Shown here: positions 12,515 through 24,703 of the stretch, one piece after another
How the letters are laid out: each line of letters opens with the position of its first letter
Numbering within the stretch: position 1 is the first letter of the stretch
NCBI GenBank assembly: GCA_003290165.1
Contig: QNQO01000648.1
Span: 1 to 64,000, forward strand
Direction: 5' to 3'
Length of the DNA: 64,000 bases
From: Berberis thunbergii
Taxonomy: Eukaryota; Streptophyta; Magnoliopsida; Ranunculales; Berberidaceae
The notes under the pieces: generated by a model
What the model saw: only the letters and a program-made list of their open reading frames with translations
Told to the model about the DNA's origin: nothing
Database searches by the model: none
Made by a program: the position numbers and the translations under genes

Positions 12515-15126
12515 ATGGAAAGTTCATACGTTCTTCCATTGTAGGCAAAAATCAGCTTCCCGATGAATTGTTCGCTAAAGGCCGTGAGTTTTTCAAGGAG
12601 AGGTTGATCTCAGAGGTGAATCTGGTGGGCCTTCACGAGAAGTATCAGATATTTGATGATATGGAGCTCTTTGCATTGGGAGTTGGTTAGACGCCCTTGT
12701 CTCATCCGGAAGGATTTATTTGCTTGCACAGAGCTATGCTCCAATCGAGCATTCGTTTTCCTATTATCAAGGAAATTCAGCGCTTTTTGGCATACCTTGG
12801 CATTCCGCTCGCTCAGCTGGTGCCAAACGGATACAGATTTGTGATCGTCCTTTTAATCAGGGTGAATGATGCTAGTATTCGAGTGTCTCTGAGGGCGATC
12901 CAACTGCTCATCTCTCCTCGAGTAAACGAGCATGTAGTATGCGTGTTAAAGTCGCCAGCTTGTTTGGGCAAGTTACCTAACAATTACAAGTTTTGGCGGA
13001 AGTGTTGTTTCATGGTTCTTGGCGACTCAAAGTATTTCGAGCATGGTGGTCATCCGATCAAATGGAAATTCAAACATTTGTGCAAGTGTAATATTGTTCT
13101 CGATCCCGCTCGTGTTGCTTGCTTACTGAACTGTTATCCGTGCTTTTTGTATGGAAATTTCCAACAGTGCCCCTTTTTCCAGAGGACAAAGCAGCCATGG
13201 ATAAATTTGGTGATATGCCCCTAATGCGGGTGGAAGATGTTGTGTTGCCTAAAAACATCAAGTGTAGCGGATTGTGGGCTTACTGGCATGAGGCTCTTAA
13301 AGTTCCAAACTGAAGCCTGATGGTGGTTCTCCTTCGAAAAAGGAAGCTCCCGAAGGTCAAAATCCCTAGCCCGTCAAGGAGGGCAGAATTAGATGAGGCA
13401 CTTTCTTCGTATTTTCTTTAAAAAAAGCCTCGTACCACATCTAAGCTTGCTTCCATGCAGTTGGCCACTTTGGAGGGGTGCTCAAAGTTGCGGGGCTAGA
13501 TCTTACTGCATCTGCTGGGGCGGGAGCTGTTGTACTCGAGAGAAAGGATGCTCAATCGGAAGCCCTCATTTCTCTTCCTATTTAGAAAAGGCATATCTAA
13601 AAATGGTTAGGGTTGAGGATGTGACGAAGTTGAGCACTGAGCAGGTGAAGATTTTGAACAACCTTTTGCTATAGACATTAATGGTTGTTTCATTTGATGC
13701 AGGTCACGCTTATCCTTTCTCTATAGGGAACTTCAAGTATAACTCCTCCTTGGATCAAGAGTCCTCTTAGACTTGTGAAAATCACATGACTGTCGCTCCT
13801 ATGGCGAAAGGTTCCCTCCATATCGCCTTACTGTCCCGCTCTCAGCTTTAGCTTGAGGTGACGATCGGTCTGAGAAATAATTCCCTTCCTTATTCCCCTT
13901 CGACTGCTTTCGATTCGGCTCATGAGAGGGATTCAATCGTTGTGAGAAGGGGAAAGCGGTGGAGAAGGCCAATGGTGCAGTGAAGACAATGAAGGGCAAT
14001 GCTGGCTTGATTCTGGTCCCAATGGATATTCAATCAGACGAGTGGCTCAGTCTCTTTGCCTCAGATATGGTAAAGATGAACAATCAGGTTTGGCATCAGG
14101 AGGTTGACATTTCCTATGCTTCCAAGATGCATATTAGTATATGGAACGATTGGTTAGCCAATCATTCTCTGAAGTTAGAGAGGGATACGCTAGGCGAGCA
14201 TATGGACAAGGAACAAAAACATTTGATGATAAGGATGGCGTATCTGAACCAAGTCGCCACTCACTGGGATGAAACTAGAGGCTGTTCATGAGAGAGTATA
14301 CACCATGGAACAAGTTTTTTCAAATCTGCAGTAGTTGTATTCTGATGCTCTGCGAGATCGAATCGCTAATGAAACAGCTTGGAGCCCAGAAACCTGTTGA
14401 TTCAAGGACCCAATTGGAGGCTTTGCAGACAAAATTGGAGGTCAGAGTTTGGAGTCACTTGAGTCCGACTTAGCCAATGTAACATTTGTGAATGACAGGT
14501 TGGAGGCAGAGTTGGATCATGCCCAACATGACTTGGAGCTTGCTAGAGAGGCTGTGGTCAAGATGCAATCCGAGATTCAGGTTCTGTGCGTTGAAAAGGG
14601 TAAAAATGAATATGGATGGGATGTCTGACGTTAGCAGCTAAAGGTCGATGTTGCTTACAACGTCAAGCTTGCAAGGGCAGTTATAGAGCAGCTCCTCTTG
14701 ACACAAAAGGAGCTCAACTTGATCAGTGATAAGCAAAGTACTGAGCAATCCAGAGCTGATGCATTTTCCAGCAAACTGGAGCATTTGGAGCAAGAGCTTG
14801 CAGAGTCGAAAGTACGCTAGGAGAAGCTTTTCAAGGACCAAGGCACATTCCAGTTCAACAGAGTTGTAAAAGGAAGGCTGGAGCTATTGGAACTGATGGA
14901 AGATGAGCATACTGATTGGGATATCTCCTACTATAGAGCAGTGGCCTTTGATGAATTTGGTGAAGCTTCCGTTCAATCACAAGAAGAGGATGACCTAGAT
15001 CATGGTTTCATAGCAAGTAGCGTGCGCAAAACCATCCCTTGTTTCTTGTCCCGCAAAGCCAAGTTCCACTGTTTTTGTATCTCCCCTGATGAGGCGTACA
15101 CTCTATATTTTTTGGATCATCAATGA
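12515..15126 (+). pseudogene. Antisense ORF of element C, copy 1 (Transposase_28-like head plus coiled coil)
   Basis: Runs opposite to gag. The head reads QLPDELFAKGREFFKERLIS.., EGFICLHRAMLQ, FLAYLGIPLAQLVPNG and LPNNYKFWRKCCF, a pattern I associate with the plant 'putative gypsy type transposon' family (Pfam Transposase_28). A phase-1 intron is supported at 13082-13167 with a GC-AG pair (GCAAGT donor); after it the frame continues as PLFPEDKAAMDKFGDMPLMR. The C-terminal part is a long coiled coil (LEALQTKLE.., AELDHAQHDLELAREA.., KLEHLEQELAESK) and ends in an acidic tail with stop at 15124-15126. The start codon is damaged (compare ATGGC at 15799) and several stops and shifts interrupt it. 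The function of this family is unknown; in Tat-type elements such ORFs sit between the 3' UTR repeats and the 3' LTR. Confidence 0.72.
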
Positions 15127-15231
15127 AAGACGATTTGGTAAGTAACACTTTGTACTTGTACTTTTTTTTTTGTTTTTTCCTACTAAATCTTTTATGTTTT
15201 GCCTTGCCGTGGTGTTGGTCATTAGGCAAGA

Positions 15232-15540
15232 TTCCATGCACGACTTATACTCTAGTATTTGTTTCCTAGTAGGAATCAATGTATTGTAGGTTGTCTGTCT
15301 TAGGTCAAACTCCTAGATACTTCCCTTATTAGGTCTTATGGGTATCAGACTTGACCATATGACTTATGGCCTTAGTAGGGCACCGCTGAATGGGTCCAAC
15401 CTTTTGGAACCTTCCTCAGTGGGCTTTGTGTTATTTGGGTTGTGCCAGATTGGGGTTCACTTGGGCCCGATTTACTCTGTTGACAAAATCATCATGACAT
15501 GTGTATAGTGCGGATTATTGGATGGTTTGGTGTATCATTA
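15232..15540 (-). repeat. Internal partial LTR at the junction of the 3.3-kb duplication
   Basis: Begins abruptly after ..TTAGGCAAGA with TTCCATGCACGACTTATAC, which lies in the middle of the LTR, and ends TGGTGTATCATTA followed by a C-run and GAGTTAG exactly as after the left LTR. It corresponds to 11927-12237. Confidence 0.82.
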
Positions 15541-15798
15541 GCTACTCCCCCCCCCCCGAGTTAGTGGGATAGCTCGTCGGTCCACTAAGTCACATTACGA
15601 GGAAACTAGGAAATTGGGTACGCGACTACTAAAAAAAGATAGGAATCATTGCTTATATATAAATCCCTTTCTATGCAGAGTTTGGTTTCTTTACTCCTAT
15701 GATTTCTCAGAGATCCTGTTTTGTTGTTTCGCTTCAGCATTTTTGGCTCTACTCACTTCCACTTTTGCAAGCATAATGGAAAGTTCGCACGTTCTTTT

Positions 15799-18382
15799 AT
15801 GGCAAGCCAAGATTAGCTTCCCGATGAACTGTTCGCTAAAGGTCGTGAGTTTTTCAAGGCGAGGTTGATCTCAAAGGTGAATCTGGTGGGCCTTCGTGAG
15901 AAGTATCGGATCCCTGATGATCTTGAGCTCTTTACATTGGAAGTTGGTTAGACGCCCTCATCTCATTCAGAAGGATTTATTTGCTTGCATAGAAGTATGC
16001 TTTAATTGGGCGCTATTTTCCTGTTAGCAAGGAAATTTAGCATTTTTTGGCATACCTCAACATTCTGCCCGTTCAGCTAGTGCCAAACTAGTACAAAACT
16101 GTGATCGCCATTTTAATCAGGGCAAATGATGTTGGTATTCGAGTGTTTCTGAGGGTGATCCAAATGCTCACCTCTCATCAAATGAATGAGCATGCTATGT
16201 GCGTGTTGAATTCGCTAACTTATTTGGGCAAGTTACCTCACAATTACAAATTTTGGTAGAAGTATTATTTCATGACTTCATGCGGACTCGAAGTATTTCG
16301 AGCTTGATGGTCATCTGATTGAATGGAAGTTCAAACAATTGAGTGAGTGTAATACCACTTTCGATCCTGTTCATGTTGCTTGCTTACTAAACTGTTATCC
16401 ATGCTTTTTGTGGGAAATCTCTAACAAGGCCCCTTTCACTTGAGGACAAAGCAGCTATGGATAAATTTGGTGATATGCCCCTAATGCGGGTGAAGGAGGT
16501 TGTGTAACCTGACATCATCAAGCACAGCGAACTGTGGGCTTGCTGGCATGAGGCTTTAACTGTCTTCATAGTTTTGAAATTGAAGCCTGATGACGGACTT
16601 CTTCGAAGAAGGAAGCTCTTGAAGGTCAAGAGCCCTAGCTCGTCAAGGAGGGCATAATTAGATGAGGCACTTTCTTCGTATTTTCTTTTAAAAAAGCCTC
16701 GCACCACGTCTAAGTCTGCTTCCAGGCAATTGGCCCCTTCGGAAGGGGGCTCAAAGTTGCGGGTGAGATCTTACTGCATTCACTAGGGCTGAGGCTATTG
16801 CGCCCGTGAGGCAGGATGCTCAGGCCAAAACCCCCATTTCCCTTCCCGATTTGGAGAAGGCATGTCTAAAAATGGTGGGGTTGAAGATGTGATGAAGCTG
16901 AGCATTGAGTAGGCAAAGATTTTGAACAACCTTTTGCTGCACGTATGAATGGTCATTTCATCCTATGCAAGTCACACTCATCCTTGCTCTATAGAGGACC
17001 TCAAGTATAACCCCTCATTGGATCAAAAGTCCTCTCAGACTGGTAAAATGTTGCCTGACCGTCGCCCCTATGGCGAAAGACCCACTCCATGTCGCCCTTA
17101 CTGTCCTCCGTCCATCTCTCGACCACAGCTTAAGGTGACGATCGATCCAAGAAAAAATTTCTTTCCTTCTTTTCATTCAACTGCTTATGATTCTGCTCGT
17201 GAGAGGGAGCAGATCGTTGTGAGCAGGGGGAAGCGGTGGAGGAGGCCCCTGATGTGGTGAAGACAATGAAGGGTGGTACTGGCGTGATTCTGGTCCCAAT
17301 GGATCTTCACCCAGATGCATGGCTCAGTCTTTTTGCCCCTGATATGGTAAACATGAATCAGGACTGACATCAAAAGGTTGACATTTTCTATACTTCCAGG
17401 AGGCATATTAGTAAATGGAATGATTGGTTGGCCAATCATTTTTCGAAGCTAGAGAGGGATACGCTGGGTGAGCATATGGACCAGGGAGAAAAACATTTGA
17501 TGCTAGGGATGTCGTATCTAAACCAGTTCGCCACTCGCTGGGATGAAAGTAGATGCCGCTCTTGAGAGATTATACACCATGGAGCGAGTTTTTGAATATC
17601 TACAAAAGTCGTATTCCGATGATCTTCATGAGATTGAATCGCTAACAAAACAGCTTGGAGGCCGGAGGCCTGAGGCCTGTTCAATCGCGTGCCCAACTAG
17701 AGGCTTTGCAGACAAAATCGAAGGCTCAGAGGGTCCGCTCAAAATCGCTAGAGTTCGACTTGGCCAATGTGACATCTATGAAGGACGGGTTGGAGGCGGA
17801 GCTGGATCACGCCCAGAATGACTTGGAGCTTGCCAGGGAGGTCGTGGAAAATATGTTGTCCGAGATTCATGCTCTAGCATTGAGAAGGGCAACAGGGAAA
17901 CTGAATGGGTCGTTTGACGTCAACAGCTGGAGGCCGACGTTGCTTATAACATCAAGCTTGCGAGGGCGGCTGTTGAGCAGCTCCTCTTGACACAAAACGA
18001 GCTCAACCCGATCAAGGATAAACTAAGTAATGAGCAATCCAGAGCTGATGCATTAACCAGCAAACTGAAGTAGTTGGAACAAGAACTTGCAAATTTGAAA
18101 GTACGTGAGAAGAAGCTTTTCAAGGCCCATGGCACATTCTAGTTCAGCAGAGTTGTGAAAGGAAGGCTCGAGCTATTGGCGTTGATGGAAGATGAGCACA
18201 CTTATTGGGACCTCTCCTACTACTGGCGTTTGTGGAGTTTGGTGAAGCTTCTAATCAATCACAAGAAGATGGTGACCTAGATCAGGATGCCAGAGCAGTA
18301 GTGGGCGCAAAACCATCCCTTGTTTCTTCTCCCGCTAAGGCCAAGTTCCACTATTTCTGAATATCCCCCTGATGAGGCGTAA
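15799..18382 (+). pseudogene. Antisense ORF of element C, copy 2
   Basis: Second copy of the same ORF, shifted 3.3 kb. It keeps the start (ATGGCAAGCC at 15799) but has an in-frame TAG five codons later and many more breaks. The intron is again visible at 16343-16428 (donor GTGAGT, acceptor AACAAG), the same 86 bp as copy 1. Coiled-coil text is best kept at 17543-18120 (RLYTMERVFEYLQKSYSDDL, ELDHAQNDLELARE). The end is ..PDEA then TAA at 18380-18382. The two copies differ at many bases, so the duplication is not recent. Confidence 0.68.
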
Positions 18383-18699
18383 ACTCTGTATTTTTTGGAC
18401 CATCCATGAAAGATGATTTGTTAAGTAACACTTTGTACTTGTACTTATTTTTGTTTTTTCCTACTGAATCTTTTATTTTTGCCTTGTCGTGGTATTGGTC
18501 TTTAGGCAAGAGATTTCGCTAAGTCAGGAAATTACCTAGTGGACCTGCTATTGAAAGTTTTGTCTGCTTATCTTGTCTATACTCTTTAGAGATCCAGAAG
18601 TTGTATCAAGCAAGCCTCATAAGTTGGCTAAACTCTGTACAGGGGAATAATCTTGGTGGACAATAGATCATTTGAACTCATGAATTAATCACATTTTTT

Positions 18700-19720
18700 A
18701 TTCCTCAAGCCATCTTAATCCGCTATTGGCAGACTAGGCTGTAAATCAGATCAGAAGTTATCACCGTTGATTTAAGCTAATTGACTAAACTTTGGCCAAG
18801 TGTGTGCATCACTGTTTACGGTTGGATTGTGTTCCTAGTAACTCATCTTGGTAAGGCTTTATGAACTCTAACTGAACTTCCACTCTCTGCACCATCTTTG
18901 TCTGCTCTTGTTGGACTAGGTCTCAGATTGGACCAGAAATTTTCTTCATCAATATCGACTGACTAAACTTTGATCAGGTTTAGCCACCATTATCAAGGGT
19001 TTGACAATGATCCCTGGCGAGTCATCTTGATCAGGCGTCATGAGATCTGACTAGACTCTCACTTTCTAAGCCATCTTCATCCGCTATTGGCGGATTAGGA
19101 CTTAGAACGAACCAGAAGTTATCGTCATTAGTCGTAACTGACTAAACTTTGGTTAGGTTTGGCCACCATAGTCTATGGTTGGAAAATGATCCTTAGCAAA
19201 CCATCTTGACCAAGCTCCATGAGCTCTGACTAGACTCCCACTTTCTAAGCCATTTTCATCCGTTCTTGGTGAACTAGGTCTTAGAGCGGACTAGAAGGTC
19301 ATCAGTCGTCATTGACTAAACTTTGGTCAGGTTCGACCACCATTGTCTATAGTCAGACAATGATTCCTATCAAGTCATCTTGATCAGGCTTCACGAGCTC
19401 TGACTAGACTCTCACTTTCTAAGCCATTTTCATCCGCTCTTGGCGGACTAGGACTTAGAGCAGACCAAAAGTTATCGTCGATCATCAGTCATAACTGACT
19501 AAACTTTGGTTTGGTTCGGCCACTATTGTCTATGGTTGGACAATGATCCCTGACAAGCCATCTTGATTAGGCTCCATGAGCTCTACTAGACTCCCACTTT
19601 ATAAACCATCTTCATCCGTTCTTGGCAGGCTAGATCTTAGAATGGACTAGAAATTATCGTAATTAGTTGTAATTGACTAAACTTTCGTCAAGTTCGGCCG
19701 CCGTATGGCCTTGGGTGTCC
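18700..19720. repeat. Tandem repeat, about 178 bp, six copies, in the 3' non-coding part of element C
   Basis: The phrase ACTAAACTTTGG(T)(C)AGG recurs at 18784, 18962, 19141, 19315, 19498 and 19675 (spacings 178, 179, 174, 183, 177). Each unit also holds GACTAGACTCCCACTTTCTA and CATCCGCTCTTGGCGGACTA-like text. Variable tandem repeats between the coding part and the 3' LTR are a known trait of Tat-lineage elements. Confidence 0.9.
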
Positions 19721-19739
19721 TGACTTTCTTACTTCGCCT

Positions 19740-20829
19740 AATAGTCCAACATGGGGGTCAGGTTAGCTGGTCTGACACTTGAGTCGGATTGCAATAGATT
19801 GACCAGATTAAATTTCAACCAGATTTTAGGAACTTCAGTGAATCTCTAATAAAGCAAATACCTTGGATTTATTGATAATATCTTTGTAGGTGTTTTACAT
19901 TCCATGGGTGCTCTTTAGCAAGTCTGACATGTCAGTCAAAGGGTCCAGGGTGAGAAAGTTGTAGAACTGACCTCTCCTCAGACCTAAGGTGAAGGTTGTA
20001 ATTGAGGTGTCATCACTGCAGTCATCGATCAGAGTAAACTCATTGTTGAAGTGGGACTTATTCCCTTGGTTTCTGCTTATTCCCTTGGTTTCTGCTTGAG
20101 GTTGAGCAGGTAATGTAGGCCCTTCCTGATCTGTTGGCTACTGACAAAGCAAGTGATAAATGCTTTGGTGAGTGTTTGAAACTAGTCAATAAACTTCGAA
20201 AGAATATTGTGGAACCAAGTAGCTACTTTCTTCAGCCTGGTGGGGAATGTACAACACATTACTGCTTCATATCCATCTTTTAGCACCATCACATAGTGGT
20301 AATGGCGTAAGTGGTCAGACGGAGTCCGCTGTCTCATCATAAAACTCCAGTTTTGGCGGGATGAACTACTTCGGCAACAACTCGCTTATGATCTGATCTG
20401 TGAATGGGGGGACTATGAGGTTTACAACATGTTTGGATTAGTGGCCCTAAGCAAGAGGGGGTTTTGTGAGGCGGGTTTGGCGGCCTTAAACGTCAGGTCT
20501 CCGTAGGCCGCTCCACTGCCTTTGGTCCACTGAGAGCTAACGAAGACATAGTGACTCTCCTGAACATGTTTTCTATCATTTTTTGGCGACATGACTCTTT
20601 TCGTTTCCCTGTCTCATTTTGCAGGTGGTGGGTTCCGCTGAAAGAGCATCTTTACCACTTGCACGATTTGTTGCACTTGGGCTGTCAATCAATCCACCCT
20701 AGAATCCGTCATGGTTGCTGCCAGTGCGAGGGCCCAGGGTTGTTCTCCCAGCGGGGCCGGTACCACTGGAACTACAGCACTGCATTGCTCAACAATTTCT
20801 CCATTATTACGAGATCTCGTGATTACCAT
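19740..20829 (-). pseudogene. Decayed gag of element C
   Basis: On the minus strand the start text ATGGTAATCACGAGATCTCG (20829) matches the gag starts of elements A and B (ATGGTGACCACTAGATCACG and similar). Further along, the region 20270-20380 reads as the 'PKLEFYDETADSV.PL..YH' gag segment, and 19950-20060 as part of the conserved gag core. Stops and shifts are frequent, and the 3' half (zinc knuckle and protease) is missing, apparently deleted next to the tandem repeats. Confidence 0.65.
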
Positions 20830-20905
20830 CTTTCTGGACTGTAATTAAGGGGTGTTATCATTGTTTTCTCAGGAACTTTTTCATTCCCAATGGACGACAC
20901 CAAAC

Positions 20906-21574
20906 TGATGGTGTCAATCCCCGATCTCCTTTACCTTGACTTGCACAAGGAACACACGTGAGCCAAAGACCACCGTTGTGGCAATCAATGACACTTCGAT
21001 GCTTAAGTCAGACAAGGCTTGATAAATGTGTAATGTTGTAAATTTGTTTTGTAGCGTACCTTTGATCCTCAACCATGTGCCCTATTTATCATGCGATAGT
21101 CCTTGTTTGACTATGCCTATGGTAGAGTAATTTAGGGAAAGATATATGTTTAGAGATCATTTCCTTGTTGAGAGTCGTCCATGTAAGAGTTTCTCTACAT
21201 GATTTGTACTCTGATATCTATTGGAGATTCTTCCCTTGTAGAGTGTTGTCCATGCATGAGAGTTTTCATGCACGACTTATATTCTAGTATTTGTTTCCTA
21301 GTAGGAATCAATGTATTATTGGTCTGCCCTTCTTAGGTCAAATTTCTAGATACTTGCCTTATTAGTTCTTACGGGTACCAGGCTTGACCATATGAATTAT
21401 GGGCTTAGTAGGGCACCATTTAATGAGTCTAACATCCTGTAACCTGCCTCCGTGGGCTTTGTGTTATCTGGGCTTTGCTAGATTGGGCACTCATTTGGGT
21501 CTGATTTACTCCTTTGATGAGATTATCATGACACGTGTATGGTGTAGATTACTGGACAGTTTGGTGTATCATCA
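20906..21574 (-). repeat. Element C 5' LTR (669 bp)
   Basis: On the plus strand reads TGATGGTGTCAATC.. to ..TTTGGTGTATCATCA. On the element's strand this is TGATGATACACC.. to ..CACCATCA. The primer site follows at 20885-20905. Its outer neighbour is ATTCC (21575-21579), but the matching duplicate is lost with the truncated end. Confidence 0.88.
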
Positions 21575-21705
21575 ATTCCAATAGTTTCCAGACAAAGATT
21601 ATCATCTATTGATGAATATCATCAAATATCTGGATATACAACAATTCTATCTCCAAAATAAAATGAAATGAGAAAATCGTGAAATAATCGTTGCACACCA
21701 AGTAA

Positions 21706-22084
21706 GAGCATTTTCAAGGGTAAAAGTTAAATTGGGGTATCAACCACCTCCCATTTTAACCAAAAGCTAATTTTAGGGATACTCTATTTCTTCATTACTC
21801 CAACCACATTCCCCACTTTAACTTTTATCATTATTTAAATATATCATCCCATAATTTTAGGAATTCCATATTAAAATTTTAATGATGGGAGAAGAAATAA
21901 GGAAGAAAATTGTGTTTTTAAATTATTTTAGTATTTGGGGGATGGCATAGATGCCCCAAATATAGGGGGAAGGGAGAGACTAAGCTAAAAAGGGGTATGT
22001 ATAAAGTGTTCCATTGAAAAAAAATTTCATAAGAGACCCCAAATTAGCTTTTTGGCCAATTTAGGGTTTCCTTTGGAGATGCTC
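21706..22084. mobile_element. MITE copy 1 (379 bp, GAGCATCTCCAA-type ends)
   Basis: Starts GAGCATTTTCAAGGGTAAAA and ends CCTTTGGAGATGCTC, an imperfect terminal inverted repeat. The inside repeats the pattern GGGGTATCAACCACCTCCCATTTTAACC..AAAGCTAA and CCAATCACAT-like text also seen at 38604-38982, a copy of the same length. No coding capacity. The flanks TAA and AGA do not match, so the target duplication is decayed or not of 3 bp. Confidence 0.75.
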
Positions 22085-22430
22085 AGACTCATTTTTTTGC
22101 AACAATTAAGTACAATAGGTTTCAACAAAAATTATTCAAGGCAAATATTAATCTACATTTTCATTGTTAAAAAAAATTCTAGTAGTTTTAGTTGTCAAGA
22201 AAATGATTTTCAAATAAATATAACTTTTTACCATAACCCAGGATTTAATAAGGGAGGCAATGGTCGTGTGGAGAATATGTTTCCACGCCGATAGCAAATC
22301 CCCCAAGGTTGGGTGAAAAAGTTTATAGGGTGCAGTGATTCTAATTGTGAGTTGCGACGAGAGAGTCACAAAAATCAGAAGGGGAGAATGTAACAAGCTT
22401 AGTCCCACATTGGATGCTTGATTGGTGATC
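22085..22430. other. Unassigned spacer between the MITE and element A
   Basis: AT-rich DNA with two short ORFs on opposite strands (22052-22294 and 22148-22432) that resemble nothing. Text around 22380-22425 (TGTAACAAGCTTAGTCCCACATTGG) looks like the edge of another repeat ('..CCCACATTGG..' is common near plant LTR ends), but no partner was found. Confidence 0.4.
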
Positions 22431-22435
22431 ATAAT

Positions 22436-23104
22436 TGATGATACACCAAAATGGTCCCAACTCTGCGCCGTACACGTGTCATGATGATCTCAAGGAATAA
22501 TAGGCCTTAGCGTCAGATCAACACTGATCCGGCTCAAGCGGTTCTAAGCCAGACCAATGCAATTTGCTAGATGGACTCGAATTCTTATAGCCTGCTAAGT
22601 CCACGTGTTTCACAGCTATCCTTAATACTCGTAAGCCCTGCTAAGGAAAATATCTCGAGGATCAGCTTCGGACGGGTAATTACAGCATCTTGCTTCCAAC
22701 TAGGAAGCAAATTCCAGAGTATATGTCACACATGGAGACTTCTATCTTCAAACTACTCTCGGAACGTGAACTACCTCCTGTGTATTTAAGAGCACAAGGC
22801 TAACAGATAAACTCCCTTCAACAACACGACTCCTAATTAGAGAAGGATATCCACGAAAATCTTCTTCCCTAAACTATGCCATCGATGACCTGGTTGAACC
22901 AGGACTTCCACACTATAAATAAGACATGAGGTTAGTAAGCCAAGGTGCGCTACAAGTTCCCTTTTTACAACATTACACATTCTTCAGATCCCTATTTGAC
23001 TTTAGCAACGAAATGCAATCGGCCACCACAGCGATGGTCCGTGGCCCACGTGCGTTCCTTGTGTAGGTCAAGGTCAAAGTAGGGAACAAAAGATGATTGC
23101 ATCA
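22436..23104 (+). repeat. Element A 5' LTR (669 bp)
   Basis: TGATGATACACCAAAATGGT.. to ..GATGATTGCATCA. The pre-insertion base set ATAAT lies just left. A promoter-like TATTTAAGAG lies at about 22781 and TATAAATAAGACATGAG at 22914. Ends with primer-site text from 23105. Confidence 0.92.
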
Positions 23105-23130
23105 GTTTGGCACCGTCAATGGGGATGACA
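23105..23130 (+). promoter_or_regulatory. Primer-binding-site region of element A
   Basis: GTTTGGCACCGTCAATGGGG follows the LTR. The same place in B, C and D reads GTTTGGTGCCGTCCGTGGGA, GTTTGGTGTCGTCCATTGGG and TTTTAGCGTCATCTGTGAGG, variants of the TGGCGCCGTC..GGGGA sequence seen after many plant gypsy LTRs. The exact primer tRNA is not certain. Confidence 0.6.
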
Positions 23131-23172
23131 AATCTCCTAACCTAGCATCATCTCTCTTTGGGATACACAGAG

Positions 23173-24698
23173 ATGGTGACCACTAGATCACGCAACAATA
23201 GAGACAAGGGGACATGCCAAACGCCCAGACTGGCGATATACCACAGCCCTCAGCGGTGCCGATGGCACACGGGCAACAGATTCACACCTCTGTGCTAGCC
23301 ACAACAATGACAGACCGTTGGATAGATTTGTTGTCATCTCAAATACAACAAATCGCCAAAGCAGTAGAGGCTTTCATGCAATAGAACCCTCCACCCGCTA
23401 ATGGATTTCAAGAGCATCACAGGCCTCCATTTCCGAAAAACAACATAAAGCAAACACAGGAGAGTCAAGCCCCAACTAGTTCCCATTGGACTAGAGGAGG
23501 CGATGCAACTAACGTGGAATCAACTCTCAGGACAGAGACGCTCAACCCTCAGAACCCCCTCCGCAAAAGGGCGCACAACCTAGACGTGTTGTACTGTCTC
23601 TCTGTTCCACCGTTCATGGACCGTATCATGAACGAGGCTCTCCCAAAGAAGTTCACGCCTCCAAAGCTCAACTTCTATGACGAGATCACTGACCCATTCG
23701 ACCACCTATGCCATTACTAGCATGTAATGGCCCACAAAAAGGGATCTGAGTCGGTGGTGTGCATAACTTTCCCTACCAGCCTGAAGAAGTCAGCACTAAC
23801 ATGGTTCCACAGCCTCCCACCAAAATATTTTGACTCATTCATGACGCTGGCGAAGGAGTTTCTGCCGCGTTTTGTCCGAAGTTAGCGTCATCGGAAAGGC
23901 CCACACTACATACTCTCTCTAAAACATAGATCCAATGAGACACTCAGAGAATATGTCACACGCTTCAACGATGAGCTGACATTCATTGACAGCTGCAGTG
24001 ATGACACAGCAGTGACAACTTTTACCGCGGGCCTAAAAGAGGGATAATTTTATGAATGCCTCACCTTGTAACCCCTTTTGGATATGACGGAACTCCTTAA
24101 GAGCGCCCAGAGATACATCATCTTAAAAGAGTTGAGAACTGTGAATAGGGAAACAAAAGGAAGAATAAGCCATCCGCTCCTAAGGACATGAAGGAGGGAA
24201 GGAAGCGTGAGGATGAATAAAAGAGCAAGTGAAAGCGCAATGACAACAAATCAGACCTTGGTCGGGCCAAGACAAAGAAAGCATCCAATTACGTTGGATC
24301 CAGATCCATCTCCCCCTCAATTCTAGCCTATCGAACGTCCTGAATTCTATATAAAACTGGGAAGATCTAAAGTGGCCCCTGAAGCAGCGCGGAGACCCCT
24401 CCAAACATGACAACAACAAGTATTGTTCAGACCACAAGAAGGATGGCCATGACACGAACGACTGCAAGAGTCTAAGGTACGAAATCGAGTACTGAATTCG
24501 CAGAGGCAAGCTAAAGGAATTTCTGGGCTCCTATAACCGACCTAGGGATCAGGAGAAATCAGTCAGGGAAATCGAGATAAAGACTTCGGGCATAATCTAT
24601 GTCCTCTATGGAGTTGGACCCGATGAAGATCAATCAAACAGGTTCCGCAAGCGAACTCTACTGAAGATGCGAACACAACCCGCGAATGAGGACATACA
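23173..24698 (+). pseudogene. gag of element A, frameshifted
   Basis: Starts with ATG at 23173 (MVTTRSRNNRDKG). A frame at 23514-23720 gives PPFMDRIMNEALPKKFTPPK and FYDEITDPFDHLCHY, the conserved Tat gag segment, followed in shifting frames by LTWFHSLPPKYFDSF.., the core that precedes the capsid-like helices. Near 24420 NNKYCSDHKKDGHDTNDCKSL is a CCHC-type zinc knuckle with Cys, His, His and Cys in place, then LRYEIEY and RRGKLKEF. Stops (for example TAG at 23718) show it is dead. It is cut from the protease by the TRIM at 24704. Confidence 0.8.
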
Positions 24699-24703
24699 CA
24701 TTT

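Larger units (their letters stand above)
11649..21574 (-). mobile_element. Element C: truncated, rearranged non-autonomous Ty3/gypsy (Tat-like) retrotransposon
   Basis: Minus-strand LTR element. The 5' LTR is 20906-21574 and the 3' LTR, truncated at its outer end, is 11649-12237. Next to the 5' LTR is primer-site text reading (minus) GTTTGGTGTCGTCCATTGGG, then a decayed gag (20829 to about 19740), ~178-bp tandem repeats, and an ORF in antisense orientation (plus strand) present twice. The two copies result from a 3305-bp tandem duplication (units start at 11927 and 15232) that includes the inner end of the 3' LTR, so a partial LTR (15232-15540) sits inside. No protease or polymerase domain was found. 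The truncated left LTR prevents a check of the target duplication. Many stops and frameshifts mark it as old. Confidence 0.85.

Noticed and set aside
15546..15559. C-runs (also at 27826-27838) as structured DNA
   Set aside because: They are the complements of the polypurine tracts that precede the 3' LTRs; no further explanation is needed.
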